Part shown: in pieces, positions 34,873 through 44,531 of the stretch
How positions within the stretch are numbered: position 1 is the stretch's first letter
How the letters are laid out: each line of letters begins with the position of its first letter
Origin: Lysobacter daejeonensis GH1-9
GTDB lineage: Bacteria; Pseudomonadota; Gammaproteobacteria; Xanthomonadales; Xanthomonadaceae
NCBI RefSeq assembly: GCF_000768355.1
Contig: NZ_AVPU01000018.1
Coordinates: forward strand, 1 to 64,000
DNA length: 64,000 bases
Direction: 5' to 3'
The notes under the pieces: generated by a model
Told to the model about the DNA's origin: nothing
Database searches by the model: none
What the model saw: the letters and a program-made list of their open reading frames with translations, nothing else
Translations under genes and position numbers: made by a program

Positions 34873-34920
34873 GGGACATCGGCGGGCATTCCCCGCTGAA
34901 GTCCCGGGTACGGCCCGCGG

Positions 34921-35670
34921 CTAGGGCTCGAAACCCTCGAACAGGGCCAGTGCGCGACTGAATTCCGCGTCCAGCGGCGCGGTCACCGCGATGCGCGCAC
35001 CGCTCACCGGGTGGAGGAACGACAGCCGACGCGCGTGCAGCAGCATGCGATGGATGCCCAGCATGCGGAAGTTGCGGTTGTGGCGGCCATCGCCATGGCT
35101 GGTGTCGCCGATCAGGTGGTGCGAGACGTGCTTGAGGTGGCGGCGGATCTGGCGGAAGCGCCCGGTCTCCGGCTGCGCGCACAGCAGCGCGTAGCGCGAG
35201 GTCTCGAACCCCGCCGAGGGCACGGTGAGTTCGGTGGTGGCCAGGCGGGTGAAGCGGGTGACCGCTGGCTTCTTCTGTGGCTTGCCCGGCCCGCCGTCGA
35301 GCGGGTGGTCGACGGTGAACCGTGGCTCGGGCCAGCCTCGGCACACCGCCCAGTAATCCTTCTCCACCTCGCGCGACATCATCACCTGGCCCAGCGCCGC
35401 GGCGGTGTCGCGGTCGAACGCGAGCAGCAGCGCGCCGCTGGTGGCACGGTCGAGCCGGTGCACGAGGAAGATCGGCCGGCCGAACTGCTCGCGCAGGCGG
35501 TCGGCGGCGAAGTCGGTTTCGCCACGTGCCAGCGCGCTGTCGTGGACCATCAGGCCGGCGGGCTTGTCGACCACGGCCAGCCAATCATCGAGGTACAGCA
35601 CCTCGAGCGCGGCGTCATCGGCCCCATGCGCAGCGGACGCGGCATGCGCCATCTCGGAGTCGGTGGTCAT
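34921..35670 (-). CDS. truC: tRNA pseudouridine(65) synthase TruC-like
   Basis: This 249-residue RluA-family enzyme isomerises a uridine in RNA. The catalytic aspartate lies in LVHRLDRATSGALL; PETGRFRQIRRHLKHV and GDTSHGDGRHNR match TruC more closely than the RluA/C/D rRNA enzymes. Its ATG overlaps the stop of the upstream 2H phosphoesterase gene (ATGA). An rRNA specificity cannot be fully excluded. Confidence 0.88.
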   Translation of the reverse strand: MTTDSEMAHAASAAHGADDAALEVLYLDDWLAVVDKPAGLMVHDSALARGETDFAADRLREQFGRPIFLVHRLDRATSGALLLAFDRDTAAALGQVMMSREVEKDYWAVCRGWPEPRFTVDHPLDGGPGKPQKKPAVTRFTRLATTELTVPSAGFETSRYALLCAQPETGRFRQIRRHLKHVSHHLIGDTSHGDGRHNRNFRMLGIHRMLLHARRLSFLHPVSGARIAVTAPLDAEFSRALALFEGFEP

Positions 35671-36317
35671 GCGTTTTCCAGCGGAATCGTATCGAGGATG
35701 TCGAACCGGCCCTGCAGTTCGCGCGTCGAGTACGCGCAGAAACTGACCTCCCGCACGCGCAGCGGCGTGACCGCGGGGACGCGGAACGCCGCCAGGTGGT
35801 GGTGCACGCTGGCCAGGCTGAAAACGTCGCGGTACAGGCCGATCGTCAGGTGCGGGCGATAGGCCGCGGGCGGATCGTGGCGGGCAATCGCCTGCAGCCG
35901 GGCGCGCAGCCGCGACAGCGCACCCGACGGGTCGCGTATGGCGACGTGGGGCGAACCGGTGAAGCTGTCGAGGGGCCCGGCATGCAGGTCGAACGCCCCC
36001 TCGCCGGTGGCGCGCATCGCGTCCGCCTGGCGCTGGCGCAACGCGACCGACAGATGCGCCTCATCCAGCAGGCCCGCCGCGGCAATGGTGATGTGCGGTT
36101 GGCGACGGTAACCCGGCAGGACATGCGCCACCACGTGCCGCGTCGCGGCATCGAACAGCGCCTGCCAATGCGGGCAATCGACCACCACCGCCCAGAACCC
36201 GTACCGCGCGATGCCGCCATGCCACTCCGGGAAGTCGCGGTCCTCGTTGGCAAAGGTGTGCGTTGCCGCGTCAGGTGACTCGGACCGCGCCTGCGCGATC
36301 GCAACCGCCGCGCTCAC
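35667..36317 (-). CDS. 2H phosphoesterase / 2'-5' RNA ligase-like protein
   Basis: This 216-residue protein has the two H-x-T motifs of the 2H superfamily: HIT at 75-77 ([10 protein letters not shown]) and HLT at 156-158 ([10 protein letters not shown]). Such enzymes open 2',3'-cyclic phosphates or act on 2'-5' RNA bonds. The GTG start at 36317 overlaps the ubiB stop (GTGA), and the gene's own stop overlaps truC (ATGA), so all three are coupled. The RNA substrate is unknown; pairing with truC hints at tRNA metabolism. Confidence 0.8.
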   Translation of the reverse strand: MSAAVAIAQARSESPDAATHTFANEDRDFPEWHGGIARYGFWAVVVDCPHWQALFDAATRHVVAHVLPGYRRQPHITIAAAGLLDEAHLSVALRQRQADAMRATGEGAFDLHAGPLDSFTGSPHVAIRDPSGALSRLRARLQAIARHDPPAAYRPHLTIGLYRDVFSLASVHHHLAAFRVPAVTPLRVREVSFCAYSTRELQGRFDILDTIPLENA

Positions 36318-37990
36318 CGCCGCCGCGGCCACGCCGCCAGCAGCGCCCACAGCCCGCCCAGCCCGGCGATCCATGACGACGCCGGCACCGACCACACGCG
36401 AGGTCCGCCGGCCTCCAACCCGTACAGCACCGCGGCCACGATCAACAGCCCGGTGCCCAGGATCGCGGCTACCGTGCGGCGCTGCGCGTCCTTGACCGTG
36501 CGGGTGAGCTCGGCCAGGTCATGCGAACGCATCGACAGGTGGTGCTGGCCGCTGACCTGCTGGTCCAGCCAGGCGTGCAGCAGGCGCGGCATCTCCGGCG
36601 CGTGCGTCACCAGCTCGGGCAGGCGCTTGCGGAACTCGCTGGCCAGCCGCTGCGGGCTGTAGCGCTCGACCAGGATCTTCTCCAGCACCGGACGTGCCAC
36701 CGCCCAGATGTCCAGCTTCGGGTCGAGCAGTCGGCCAACGCCTTCGATGTTGAGCAGGGTCTTCTGCAGCAGGATCAGCTGCGGCTGCAGGGTAAGCTCG
36801 TAGCGCTGCGCGGTGCGGAACAGCTTGAGCAGCACCTCGGCCAGCGAGATCTCGCTCAGCGGACGGGTGAAGTACGGCTCGCATACGCCGCGCACCGCCG
36901 CTTCCAGCTCGTCGATGCGGATGTGTGACGGCATCCAGCCGGCGCGCACGTGCAGCTCGGCGATGCGGCGGTAGTCGCGGTTGAAGATCGCCATGAAGTT
37001 CTCGGCGAGGTAGTACTGGTCCTCGCTGGAGAGCTGGCCGACGATGCCGAAATCCAGCGCGATGAAGCGCGGGTTGGCCTTGCGCGCCGGGTCGGTGTCC
37101 ACCCAGATGTTGCCGGCATGCGCATCGGCGTGGAAAAAGTTGTCGCGGAACACGCTGGTGTAGAACACGCGCACGCCCTTGGCGGCGAGCGCGTGGCGGT
37201 CGATGCCGGCGGCATCGAGCGCGGCAATGTCATCCGAGGGAATGCCGTAGACGCGCTCCATGGTGAGCACGCGGTCGGCGGTGTGCGACCAGATCACCTC
37301 CGGCACGTACAAATCGTCGCTGCCCTGCCAGAAGCGGCGCAGCACGCTGGCGTTGCCGCCCTCGCGCTGCAGGTCCAGCTCGGCATTGAGGGTGTTCTCG
37401 ATCTCGGCCACGATCTCGCGCGGGCGGATCTTGTCGGCGCTGGGGTGGGTGCGTTCGACGATGCCGGCGATGGCGCTGAGCAGCGCGATGTCGCTGGCGA
37501 TCTCCGGCTCGATGTGGGGTCGCAGGACCTTGACCACCACTTCGCGCGCGGCGGTCTCCGCGGTGGCGGGCAGGGTCGCGGCGTGCACCTGCGCGATCGA
37601 GGCCGACGCCAGCGGCGTGGTGTCGAAGTCAATGAACGCTTCCGCCACCGGACGGCCGAGCGCGGCTTCGACGATGCGGCGCGCGTGTTCGCCGTCGAAC
37701 GGCGCGACGCGGTCCTGCAGCAGCGCCAGCTCCTCGGCCACATCCGGCGGCACGAGATCGCGGCGGGTGGACAGGATCTGCCCAAACTTGACGAAGATCG
37801 GGCCAAGTTCCTGCAGCGCCAGGCGTAGGCGCGCGCCGCGCGACATTGCCGCGATCTCGGCCGAGGCGCGCGGCACGAACGGCCGCGCCAGCTTCAGCCA
37901 GCCCTCGACCGGGGTGCCGTCGAGCAGGTCGTCGAGGCGGTAGCGCAGCAGGACCCGGCCGATGCGCCAGGCGCGCAGCGCCGACTTCAT
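36314..37990 (-). CDS. ubiB: Ubiquinone biosynthesis protein kinase-like UbiB
   Basis: Atypical ADCK/ABC1-family ATPase needed for ubiquinone assembly at the membrane. The 558-residue protein has the signature KFGQ at 68-71 ([15 protein letters not shown]), the Ala-rich loop [22 protein letters not shown] and the metal-binding LDFGIVG, and two C-terminal membrane helices. Its ATG overlaps the ubiJ stop (ATGA). With ubiJ and ubiK, three accessory Coq-complex factors are present in the window. Confidence 0.95.
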   Translation of the reverse strand: MKSALRAWRIGRVLLRYRLDDLLDGTPVEGWLKLARPFVPRASAEIAAMSRGARLRLALQELGPIFVKFGQILSTRRDLVPPDVAEELALLQDRVAPFDGEHARRIVEAALGRPVAEAFIDFDTTPLASASIAQVHAATLPATAETAAREVVVKVLRPHIEPEIASDIALLSAIAGIVERTHPSADKIRPREIVAEIENTLNAELDLQREGGNASVLRRFWQGSDDLYVPEVIWSHTADRVLTMERVYGIPSDDIAALDAAGIDRHALAAKGVRVFYTSVFRDNFFHADAHAGNIWVDTDPARKANPRFIALDFGIVGQLSSEDQYYLAENFMAIFNRDYRRIAELHVRAGWMPSHIRIDELEAAVRGVCEPYFTRPLSEISLAEVLLKLFRTAQRYELTLQPQLILLQKTLLNIEGVGRLLDPKLDIWAVARPVLEKILVERYSPQRLASEFRKRLPELVTHAPEMPRLLHAWLDQQVSGQHHLSMRSHDLAELTRTVKDAQRRTVAAILGTGLLIVAAVLYGLEAGGPRVWSVPASSWIAGLGGLWALLAAWPRRR

Positions 37991-38652
37991 GGCGCGCCCT
38001 CGCGTGTCGGCACGGCGGGGATGCGATTGGCCAGGCGCGCCACGCGGGCAGCTGTACGCTCGACGTCGTCGCGCAACGCATCGACATCGTCGTGGAAGGC
38101 GTTGAGCTCGTCGCGCGGCACCACGTCACGCGATTCCTCGGTCACATACTCGGCGGCGTTGGTCGCGAAGGCGCCGGCCGCGTCCTTGGCATGGCGCAGC
38201 GCTCCGGCAATGGCATTGGCCACCTGCACGCCGAGGATGTCGCCGAACACGCGGGTGAACGGCTGCTGCCAGTCAGGGTCGAAGCGTTCAGCCAGGCGCT
38301 GCAGGCGGCGCGCCAGGTCGGCATCGCCCTCGATGCGCAGTTTGCCCACCGGCGGCGCGTTGTCGTTGCGCAGGAACGGCAGTTGCGAAAGCAGCCCGCC
38401 CAGCGTGCTGCGCACCGACAGGTCGGGCGTGGCGGGGTCGAGCACCGGGCCGACGTCCAGCCGGTCACCGTTGACCCGGATCTGCAGCGCCAGCGGCGGC
38501 GCGGCCACGTGCAGGGCGACCGTGCGGCCGTCCAGCGAGCGCAGGCTCTCGCGCGTCTCAGGGTCCAGGGCCAGTGCGCGGTTGAGCGCGGCCTCAAGGG
38601 TGCGGCCGGCGAGCGGCTTGAGCGAATCCAGCGGCGAGGAGCGGTCGGTCAT
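37987..38652 (-). CDS. ubiJ: Ubiquinone biosynthesis accessory factor UbiJ (SCP2)
   Basis: This 221-residue protein has an N-terminal SCP2-like lipid-binding domain ([13 protein letters not shown] ... [16 protein letters not shown]) and a helical C-terminal region ending in a coiled coil ([20 protein letters not shown]). It partners UbiK in presenting prenylated intermediates. It is translationally coupled to ubiB. A TAGAAT box ends six bases before the ATG, implying little or no leader. Confidence 0.9.
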   Translation of the reverse strand: MTDRSSPLDSLKPLAGRTLEAALNRALALDPETRESLRSLDGRTVALHVAAPPLALQIRVNGDRLDVGPVLDPATPDLSVRSTLGGLLSQLPFLRNDNAPPVGKLRIEGDADLARRLQRLAERFDPDWQQPFTRVFGDILGVQVANAIAGALRHAKDAAGAFATNAAEYVTEESRDVVPRDELNAFHDDVDALRDDVERTAARVARLANRIPAVPTREGAP

Positions 38653-38658
38653 GGGCGC

Positions 38659-38664
38659 ATTCTA
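38659..38664 (-). promoter_or_regulatory. -10 element, possible leaderless start of ubiJ
   Basis: TAGAAT on the minus strand, then six bases, then the ATG of ubiJ at 38652. It matches 5 of 6 consensus bases. No good -35 box is seen. Confidence 0.4.
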
Positions 38665-38679
38665 CCGGGCCGGCGTTCG

Positions 38680-38698
38680 GGCGCCGTCGCGCGGCGCC
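38680..38698 (-). terminator. Hairpin after oleD
   Basis: GGCGCCG and CGGCGCC form a perfect 7-bp stem around TCGCG, 16 bp past the oleD stop and just upstream of the ubiJ promoter box. It has no T-run; it probably separates the two units. Confidence 0.4.
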
Positions 38699-38713
38699 GA
38701 CCGGGCGCGTGAT

Positions 38714-39715
38714 TCACGCCATACCTGCCGACCACGCCACCGCCAGCCGTCGCAGCCCCTCGTCGAACGACACCGTCGGCACGTAGCCGAAGTCGCGCCG
38801 CGCCGGCGCCATGTCATACCAGTGGGTGGTGGCCAACTGCTCGGCCAGGAAGCGGGTCATCGGCGGCTCACCGCGCAGCGGCAGGGCGTGCCACAGACCT
38901 TCGCACGCCGCACCCAGCGCGTAGGCCACGCGGAACGGCACCGTGCCGGTGACCTCCGGTGCACCCGCGGCGTGCAGCAGGCCATTGAGCGTCTCGCGCA
39001 TGGTGCGCGGTTCGCCATTGCTGATGAAGTACGCGCGCCCGGCGCAGGCACTGCCCGGTGCCAGATGCGCGAAGGCATCGAAGTGCGCCTGCGCGGCGTT
39101 GTCGATGTAGGTGGTGTCGACGCGGTTGCCGCCATCGCCGACGAAGCGCAGTCGGCCGGCTTTCGCCCGCTCGACCAGTCGCGGCAGCAGCTGGTTGTCG
39201 CCCAGGCCCCAGATCAGTCGCGGGCGCAGGGCCACGGTGGCCAGCGCCGCATCGTTGGCGGCAAGGACGGCCTTTTCGGCGATCAGTTTCGTGGCCGCAT
39301 ACGGGGCCTTCAGATGCTCGCCATAGGGCACGCTGTCGGCGGTACCGCCCTCCACCGGATGGGTCGCGCGGTGGGTAACGCTGGGCGTGGAGGTGTAGAC
39401 CAGCTTTGGAATGCGATGCGCACGGCAAGCAGCCAACACGTTTTCGGTGCCGACTACGTTGGCCAGGTGGTAGCTCTCGTAGCTGCCCCAGGCGCCGGCC
39501 TTGGCGGCGTTGTGGAACACGGCCTCGCAGCCTTCCGCCGCACTGACGATGGCGTCGCGCTCGGCCAGGTCGCCGCGCACTTGGGGCACGCCCAGCGTAT
39601 CGAGCGCGGGGTAATGGCCGCGATTGAAGCTGACTACTTCATGGCCGCGCTCGCGCAGGCCGCGGCACAGTGCCTGACCGAGGAAGCCGCCACCGCCGGT
39701 GACCAGGATCTTCAT
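38714..39715 (-). CDS. oleD: OleD, 2-alkyl-3-ketoalkanoic acid reductase
   Basis: Short-chain/3-beta-HSD-type NADPH reductase that converts the 3-keto acid made by OleA to a 2-alkyl-3-hydroxy acid in long-chain olefin synthesis. The 333-residue protein has the Rossmann GGGGFLGQ at 7-14 and the catalytic pair Y139/K143 (PYAATK) with TSTPSV upstream. Its ATG overlaps the oleC stop (ATGA), the usual ole arrangement. Assignment rests on family resemblance plus the neighbouring oleC and oleB. Confidence 0.88.
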   Translation of the reverse strand: MKILVTGGGGFLGQALCRGLRERGHEVVSFNRGHYPALDTLGVPQVRGDLAERDAIVSAAEGCEAVFHNAAKAGAWGSYESYHLANVVGTENVLAACRAHRIPKLVYTSTPSVTHRATHPVEGGTADSVPYGEHLKAPYAATKLIAEKAVLAANDAALATVALRPRLIWGLGDNQLLPRLVERAKAGRLRFVGDGGNRVDTTYIDNAAQAHFDAFAHLAPGSACAGRAYFISNGEPRTMRETLNGLLHAAGAPEVTGTVPFRVAYALGAACEGLWHALPLRGEPPMTRFLAEQLATTHWYDMAPARRDFGYVPTVSFDEGLRRLAVAWSAGMA

Positions 39716-41355
39716 GCCGTGACTCCTTGCTGGGCGGCCCACACGGCCAGCTTCTCGCGGCCGATCTTGGCGTTGTGGCGGATGTCCACCGGGAAGCGCT
39801 TGTGGCGCAGGAAGCGGGCGATACGCGCGGTGTGCGGGTGCCGTCCGCCGATCTCCCGCAGCTCGCGCTCGATGCGCGGCCACTCGCGGGCGGGAACGCC
39901 TTGGGCCAGCTCGACGCATAGCACCGGGTGCTGCGTGGCGGCCGAACCGACACCCACCAATGCGGTGCGCCGCACCTGTGGGTGCACGTTGAACACCGGC
40001 TCGACCTGCTCGGTGTACAGCGGACCCTCTGCGGTCTCGACGCGGTGCGACTTGCGGCCGCAGAACCACAGGCGGCCCTCGGCATCGAAGTAGCCGACGT
40101 CGCCCATGCGGTGCACCACCCGTTCTCCCTCGCGGATCTTGGCCTGGCGCGTCTGCGCGTCGCGGTTGAAGTAGGTGTCGGTCGCGGTCGGGCCGGCCAC
40201 GGTGATCTCGCCGACCTCGCCCTCGCCCAGCACGCGCACGTCGCGCCAGTCGGCGATGGCGTCGTCGGTGATGGCGATGATGCGCACCTCGTTGGGTGGC
40301 ACCGGGCGCCCAACGCAGGTGCCGGCGCCGGTCTCGGTGGCGGCGCGGGTGGCCTGCAGCTCGGCGCCTTCGACCACCGCCACCGGCAGGCATTCGGTGG
40401 CGCCATACGGCGTCCAGAACTGTGCGCCCTCGGGCAGCAGCGCCCGCAGTGCCGCCACCGTGTCCGGCGGCACCGGCGCCCCGGCCGAGGTCACCCGGCG
40501 CAGGGTCGGCAGCGGCTGGCCATGGCGCGCCAGCACCGCCATCAACGCCGGCGAGCCGAAGAGCTGGTCCACGCCGAAGCGGGCGATGGCGTCATGCAGG
40601 CGGCGCGGATCGGCCTTGGCCGGGCGCGTCGGGTCCATGTCGGGGATCACCGAGGTCAGCCCCAGCGCCGGGTCGAACAGTGCGAATGGCGGGAAAGTCG
40701 GCAGGTCCACCCCGCCCGGCTGCAGGCCGAAGGCCCGGCCGAGCAGGTCGATCTGCGCGACGAAGTGGCGGTGACGGTAGACCACGCCTTTGGGCACTCC
40801 GGTGGAGCCACTGGTGAACAGGATCGCGGCCACGTCGTCCGGGGCGGTGTCGGCCAGCTGCGGGCCCGCGGCCGCGCCCGCCTGCTCCACGGCCGCCAAG
40901 GTCACGTCGGCCAGCCACGCGCGGCGGCCGATGGTGACGTGCTTTGCCGCCGCCTTGGCCCAGCCCAGCAGGCGCCGCGCCAGGTGCGCCAGCGGGATGC
41001 CGATGAACGCCTGCGGCTGTGCCTCGTCCAGACACTGGCGCAGCGCCCGCTTGTCGATGCCCGGGTCCACCAGCACCGGCACCGCGCCCGCCTTGAACAG
41101 CGCGAACATCAGCAGGAAGAACTCGGGGGAGGGTCGCACCATCACCACCGTGCGCGTGCCGCGGCCAATGCCGTGGTGGGCCAGACCGGCGGCGATGGCG
41201 TCACTGCGCCGGTCCAGCGCGGCGTAGGTCAGGGTCTGGTCATAGCGGGCCAACCCGTCCGGCCCACGCGTGCCGGGGCAACGCAGGGCGATCTGATCGG
41301 GCCGCTCGGCGGCCAGCCGCGGCAGCGCGGCCGCAATGTTGCAGGGGGCAGTCAT
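39712..41355 (-). CDS. oleC: OleC, beta-lactone synthetase (AMP-forming)
   Basis: ANL-superfamily enzyme that uses ATP to close the hydroxy acid to a beta-lactone. The 547-residue protein has the P-loop [11 protein letters not shown] at ~180-190, PYGATE, the [17 protein letters not shown] hinge, and a C-terminal lysine in [14 protein letters not shown]. It would read as a generic acyl-CoA synthetase were it not coupled to oleD. It starts [21 protein letters not shown] box six bases before the ATG suggests a leaderless transcript. Confidence 0.88.
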   Translation of the reverse strand: MTAPCNIAAALPRLAAERPDQIALRCPGTRGPDGLARYDQTLTYAALDRRSDAIAAGLAHHGIGRGTRTVVMVRPSPEFFLLMFALFKAGAVPVLVDPGIDKRALRQCLDEAQPQAFIGIPLAHLARRLLGWAKAAAKHVTIGRRAWLADVTLAAVEQAGAAAGPQLADTAPDDVAAILFTSGSTGVPKGVVYRHRHFVAQIDLLGRAFGLQPGGVDLPTFPPFALFDPALGLTSVIPDMDPTRPAKADPRRLHDAIARFGVDQLFGSPALMAVLARHGQPLPTLRRVTSAGAPVPPDTVAALRALLPEGAQFWTPYGATECLPVAVVEGAELQATRAATETGAGTCVGRPVPPNEVRIIAITDDAIADWRDVRVLGEGEVGEITVAGPTATDTYFNRDAQTRQAKIREGERVVHRMGDVGYFDAEGRLWFCGRKSHRVETAEGPLYTEQVEPVFNVHPQVRRTALVGVGSAATQHPVLCVELAQGVPAREWPRIERELREIGGRHPHTARIARFLRHKRFPVDIRHNAKIGREKLAVWAAQQGVTA

Positions 41356-41361
41356 CCGTTC

Positions 41362-41367
41362 ATTGTC
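41362..41367 (-). promoter_or_regulatory. -10 element, possible leaderless start of oleC
   Basis: GACAAT on the minus strand, then six bases, then the oleC ATG at 41355. It matches 4 of 6 consensus bases. It suggests that oleC-oleD can be transcribed separately from oleB. Confidence 0.35.
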
Positions 41368-41584
41368 GCCTGTCGGCCGACACTTGCGCCCGGCCCGGTC
41401 GATGATGAAAAATTCGCCACCCGCCGGCAGAGGCGTCCCCTGCCTCGGACCGCGCACCCGAGGCCATTGGACCACGACCTCAGCCCCCGTTCCCCGTGGA
41501 GCGGTGACGGGTGGGCGATCCCCGGCGTTGGCCCCCGGGTCCGGTATCGCCGGACCTCCCGCCCCACCCGATCGCCCTACGCCG

Positions 41585-41953
41585 ATGAACCACCCCTGCC
41601 TGACCTGCGGTGCCTGCTGTGCCTACTTCCGCGTCAGCTTCCACTGGTCGGAGGCCGACCGGGACATGGGCGGCGTCGTGCCGATCGAACTGACCGAGCC
41701 CCTGCGCCAGCACGAGCGGGTGATGCGCGGCACCTCGCAGGCGCAACCGCGCTGCGTGGCGCTGGATGCGGACATCGGCCGCTACAGCCGCTGCACCATC
41801 CACCCGGTGCGGCCCTCGGTGTGCCGCGCGGTGCCGGCGTCGTGGGAGTTCGGCGCGGCCAGCCCGCAGTGTGACAAGTCGCGACTGGCGCATGGGCTGC
41901 CGGTACTGACCGAGGCCGATTGGGAGGGGGTGGAGGAGCGGAATCCGCCTTGA
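41585..41953 (+). CDS. YkgJ family cysteine-cluster protein
   Basis: This 122-residue protein begins MNHPCLTCGACC and has further cysteines in RCTIHPVRPSVCRAVP and PQCDKS, the metal-binding pattern of the YkgJ/zinc-iron-chelating family. It lies on the plus strand, opposite to the ole genes around it. A small hairpin (GGTCCGG-TATCG-CCGGACC, 41538-41556) precedes it. It probably binds Zn or an Fe-S/iron centre; the role is unknown. Confidence 0.85.
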   Translation: MNHPCLTCGACCAYFRVSFHWSEADRDMGGVVPIELTEPLRQHERVMRGTSQAQPRCVALDADIGRYSRCTIHPVRPSVCRAVPASWEFGAASPQCDKSRLAHGLPVLTEADWEGVEERNPP

Positions 41954-41968
41954 GACGGCGCTCTGTCT

Positions 41969-42979
41969 TCAGCCGTCAGGCGACTCGACGGATTCACAGA
42001 CCTGATTGCGCGGATCAAGTGTGATGCTCCGGGCATGGACCGAGGAATGACCGCAGAAGTCGCTGGCATTCATCTCGAACGTCACCGTGTACCGGCCGCT
42101 TTCCGAGCGGATGCGGATACGGTTGTCGTCGGACTCAGCCTCACCATCGGGCTCGTGATCCACTCCGGCAGCAAGAAGGTTGATCCGTGTTTCCGATGCA
42201 TCGGAAGACCAGCGCGATTCCTGATCGTCGCGATCGGCGTCGATGCTGCAACTGGTGACCGCACCATTTTTCTGCGGCGTGAAGCCCACGTAGCTGACGC
42301 CGATGACGCTCCCATCCGTGCTCAGTGACAAGTCCAGGTGGTGGCGGACCCCGGCCGGTGGGCCCCATTCGCAGGAAACCCTTTCGGGATGGAATTTTCC
42401 CCGATCGTCGCCGACCTCAACCCGAGTGAGCCGCCGCTCACCCTTGGACTCGGTGGAAATGTACAAGGCGCCATCCCGGAAATCCTGTACCAGTGACTCC
42501 TCATCGGCCGTAACGTAAGGGACACTGGAAATCACCGGCATCCCGTCGCGGAAGTCGCCAAGGACCAGCCGTCCTCCGCGTTCTTGGGCCAGGTCGACCG
42601 AAACCAGGTGATCGGACCAGAGCTTGGCTTCGCTGTGCACGATTGCTTCGGCGACCTGAGCATTCAACGGGTAAGCCCGGACCTCCATTTTTCCGGCGAA
42701 CTGGTGCACGAAGCGCAGCTCGGCTGAGCTCCCGCACCCGCACAGTGCCACCTGCACGCGGCCTGACGGGATTGTCTGGTCCAGCAATAGCTCGTGGCAC
42801 CCCTGCACTGCCGAGGGCGTCGCCTTGATGTCTTCGCCTCTTCCCGTGGGTTGGGCAGGAAGAGGTGCGGCGAGCGCAACAGTCCCTGCGTCGCCCCTAT
42901 CGCACGCCGGCATCAGGATCAGAAGCGCAGCGCCCAGAAGCGGACGCAAAGACCCTTTGAATGGCAAATCCATCTTCAT
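41969..42979 (-). CDS. Predicted lipoprotein between oleC and oleB
   Basis: This 336-residue protein has a lipoprotein signal ending LMPAC with a following Asp (CDRGDAG). The mature part is acidic, beta-rich and contains several cysteines (CHELLL, CGCGSS, CEWGPP, CSIDAD, CGHSSV, CESVES). No recognised domain. It converges on the YkgJ gene with a 15-bp gap. It has no evident part in olefin chemistry and may have been inserted in the ole cluster or belong with the nearby secretion module. Base composition looks less GC-rich than its neighbours. Confidence 0.75.
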   Translation of the reverse strand: MKMDLPFKGSLRPLLGAALLILMPACDRGDAGTVALAAPLPAQPTGRGEDIKATPSAVQGCHELLLDQTIPSGRVQVALCGCGSSAELRFVHQFAGKMEVRAYPLNAQVAEAIVHSEAKLWSDHLVSVDLAQERGGRLVLGDFRDGMPVISSVPYVTADEESLVQDFRDGALYISTESKGERRLTRVEVGDDRGKFHPERVSCEWGPPAGVRHHLDLSLSTDGSVIGVSYVGFTPQKNGAVTSCSIDADRDDQESRWSSDASETRINLLAAGVDHEPDGEAESDDNRIRIRSESGRYTVTFEMNASDFCGHSSVHARSITLDPRNQVCESVESPDG

Positions 42980-43039
42980 TGACGTCGTCTTCCCTGCCCG
43001 GGGGGCGGTCCCGTGTTTACCGGCGACAGCTCCTCAGCG

Positions 43040-43951
43040 TCAAAGCGGGTTCCGGCCCAGAAACGTCCGGATCGCCGGCACCAGGACCTCGTGCTTGTCC
43101 TCCAGCACGTAGTGGTTGGCGTCTTCGAAAGCGTGCACTTCGGCGTTGGGCAGCGCACGGCGGAATCCATCCAGGAAGTGGCGGTCGAAGACGAAGTCCC
43201 TCAGGCCCCAACCAATGAAGGCCGGACGATCTGCGAACTGCGGCAGTGCGCGGCCGGCGGCTTCGACCAGAGGCCATGCACGGTCGCCTTCGCGCAGTGG
43301 AATGTCCTGCATGAAGCGCAGCGTGCTGATCGCGTTGCACCAGCCGTTGTACGGAGCGCTGTAAGCGCGACGCACGTCTGCCGGCAGGCTGCGCTCGGTG
43401 CCCAGCCACGCCGCGCCGCGCGCGAACAGGTTGAAGGCGCGGATCAGGAAACCGCCTATTTTCGAGTCACGGCCCAGCGACAGTTGCCACGGCATCGGCT
43501 TGGCGGTTGGCAGCGGGAACGCCGCGGTGTTGAGGATCACCAGCCGCTTGACCTGGGGCATGCGCGAGAGCGCCCAGCCGAAGCCGACCATGCCGCCCCA
43601 GTCGTGCACTGCCAGCGTGACCGGGCCGGTGATGCCGAGGTGCTCAAGCAGCGCGCCCAGGTCATCAACGCGTGACTGCAGGGTGTACTCGTAGCGGGGG
43701 TGCGCGTCGGGCGCGTCGTCCGGCCGGTCGGACAGGCCCATGCCCACGTGGTCGGGCACGACGCAGCGGTAGCGGTCGCGCAAACCCAGCACCAGATGGC
43801 GCCAGTAGAAGCTCCACGAGGGGTTTCCGTGGAGCATGACCACCACCTCGCCGTCGCGGGGGCCCTCGTCGAGGTAGCTCAGGGCGATGCCCGGGCGGGG
43901 CTCGAAGCGATGGGGCTGGAAGGGGTAGTCAGGCAGAACAGGCAAGGGCAT
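43040..43951 (-). CDS. oleB: OleB, beta-lactone decarboxylase
   Basis: Alpha/beta-hydrolase that decarboxylates the OleC beta-lactone to the cis-olefin. The 303-residue protein resembles haloalkane dehalogenases: HGNPSWSFYWR (oxyanion region), nucleophile D117 in AVHDWGGMVG, acid D252 region in WGLRDFVFD, and H280 in DANHYVLED. A true dehalogenase is the alternative; the ole neighbours favour OleB. A GATAAT box lies 30 bp upstream, so it has its own promoter. OleA is not upstream, where it would be expected. Confidence 0.85.
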   Translation of the reverse strand: MPLPVLPDYPFQPHRFEPRPGIALSYLDEGPRDGEVVVMLHGNPSWSFYWRHLVLGLRDRYRCVVPDHVGMGLSDRPDDAPDAHPRYEYTLQSRVDDLGALLEHLGITGPVTLAVHDWGGMVGFGWALSRMPQVKRLVILNTAAFPLPTAKPMPWQLSLGRDSKIGGFLIRAFNLFARGAAWLGTERSLPADVRRAYSAPYNGWCNAISTLRFMQDIPLREGDRAWPLVEAAGRALPQFADRPAFIGWGLRDFVFDRHFLDGFRRALPNAEVHAFEDANHYVLEDKHEVLVPAIRTFLGRNPL

Positions 43952-44531
43952 CGGAACGGCCGTGGCGCGACGAGGTGGGCATTATCCCCTACCTGCGCCC
44001 CCGTCCGCGGGCGCAGCTTCGACCGGGCGCGACCAGTCCGCACACCCTAGCAATCGACCCAGTAATCCACGCGCGCGCCGCCGACGCCGGAAGTAGAAGT
44101 CGTACGCGGTTTCCCTGTCGCCGCCTTCAGCTCCAATACGGTATGGACAGACTGCCCAACTGCGCGGCGCGATCACCGAAGGGGCACGGGGAAGCCTGTG
44201 GGCAATCGGCTCGCCGTCCGACAGCAGCAATTTATGCCTCCCGGAAAAGCTACGTGCTCCCACTAGGGCTCTGGATTCGGCTCGCCCCCCAAGAGCGGAT
44301 AGCGCAACTGGCGGCTGCTACACGTCGCTAAGGCGGTGCCACCCGAAGGCGCGCGGTGCCGCTGGGTCGGAGGGCCCAGCGCTTGCTCCAACTCGCCCGA
44401 GGCTGCACCTGGGGCGCTCCCGGAAGCCGGCGAACGCGGGCTACCAGTGTACAAAGCAGAGGGAAGGCGGCCCACCGGCGCGTGGTGGATGTACCGTCCA
44501 CGCAAATGCGCGCCGCGCTTTTGCGGACGCC
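43952..44531. other. 580-bp gap upstream of oleB, no gene supported
   Basis: The short frames on both strands lack ribosome sites, family features and normal composition. A GATAAT box at 43981-43986 on the minus strand is a good -10 candidate for oleB. The rest has mixed, somewhat lower-GC stretches (e.g. around 44230-44260). The normal content of this position in related genomes would be oleA, but no thiolase-like sequence can be seen, so it is either unrelated or eroded beyond recognition. Confidence 0.5.
43981..43986 (-). promoter_or_regulatory. -10 element of oleB
   Basis: GATAAT on the minus strand, 30 bp before the oleB ATG, predicts a leader of about 23 bases. It matches 5 of 6 consensus bases. 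No clear -35 is visible. Confidence 0.4.

Noticed and set aside
39928..41874. 648-residue plus-strand frame
   Set aside because: Antisense to oleC and partly overlapping the YkgJ gene; Arg/Gln/His-rich, no family features.
43975..44331. 118-residue frame in the gap upstream of oleB
   Set aside because: No ribosome site, odd composition, no homology recognised; treated as non-coding.
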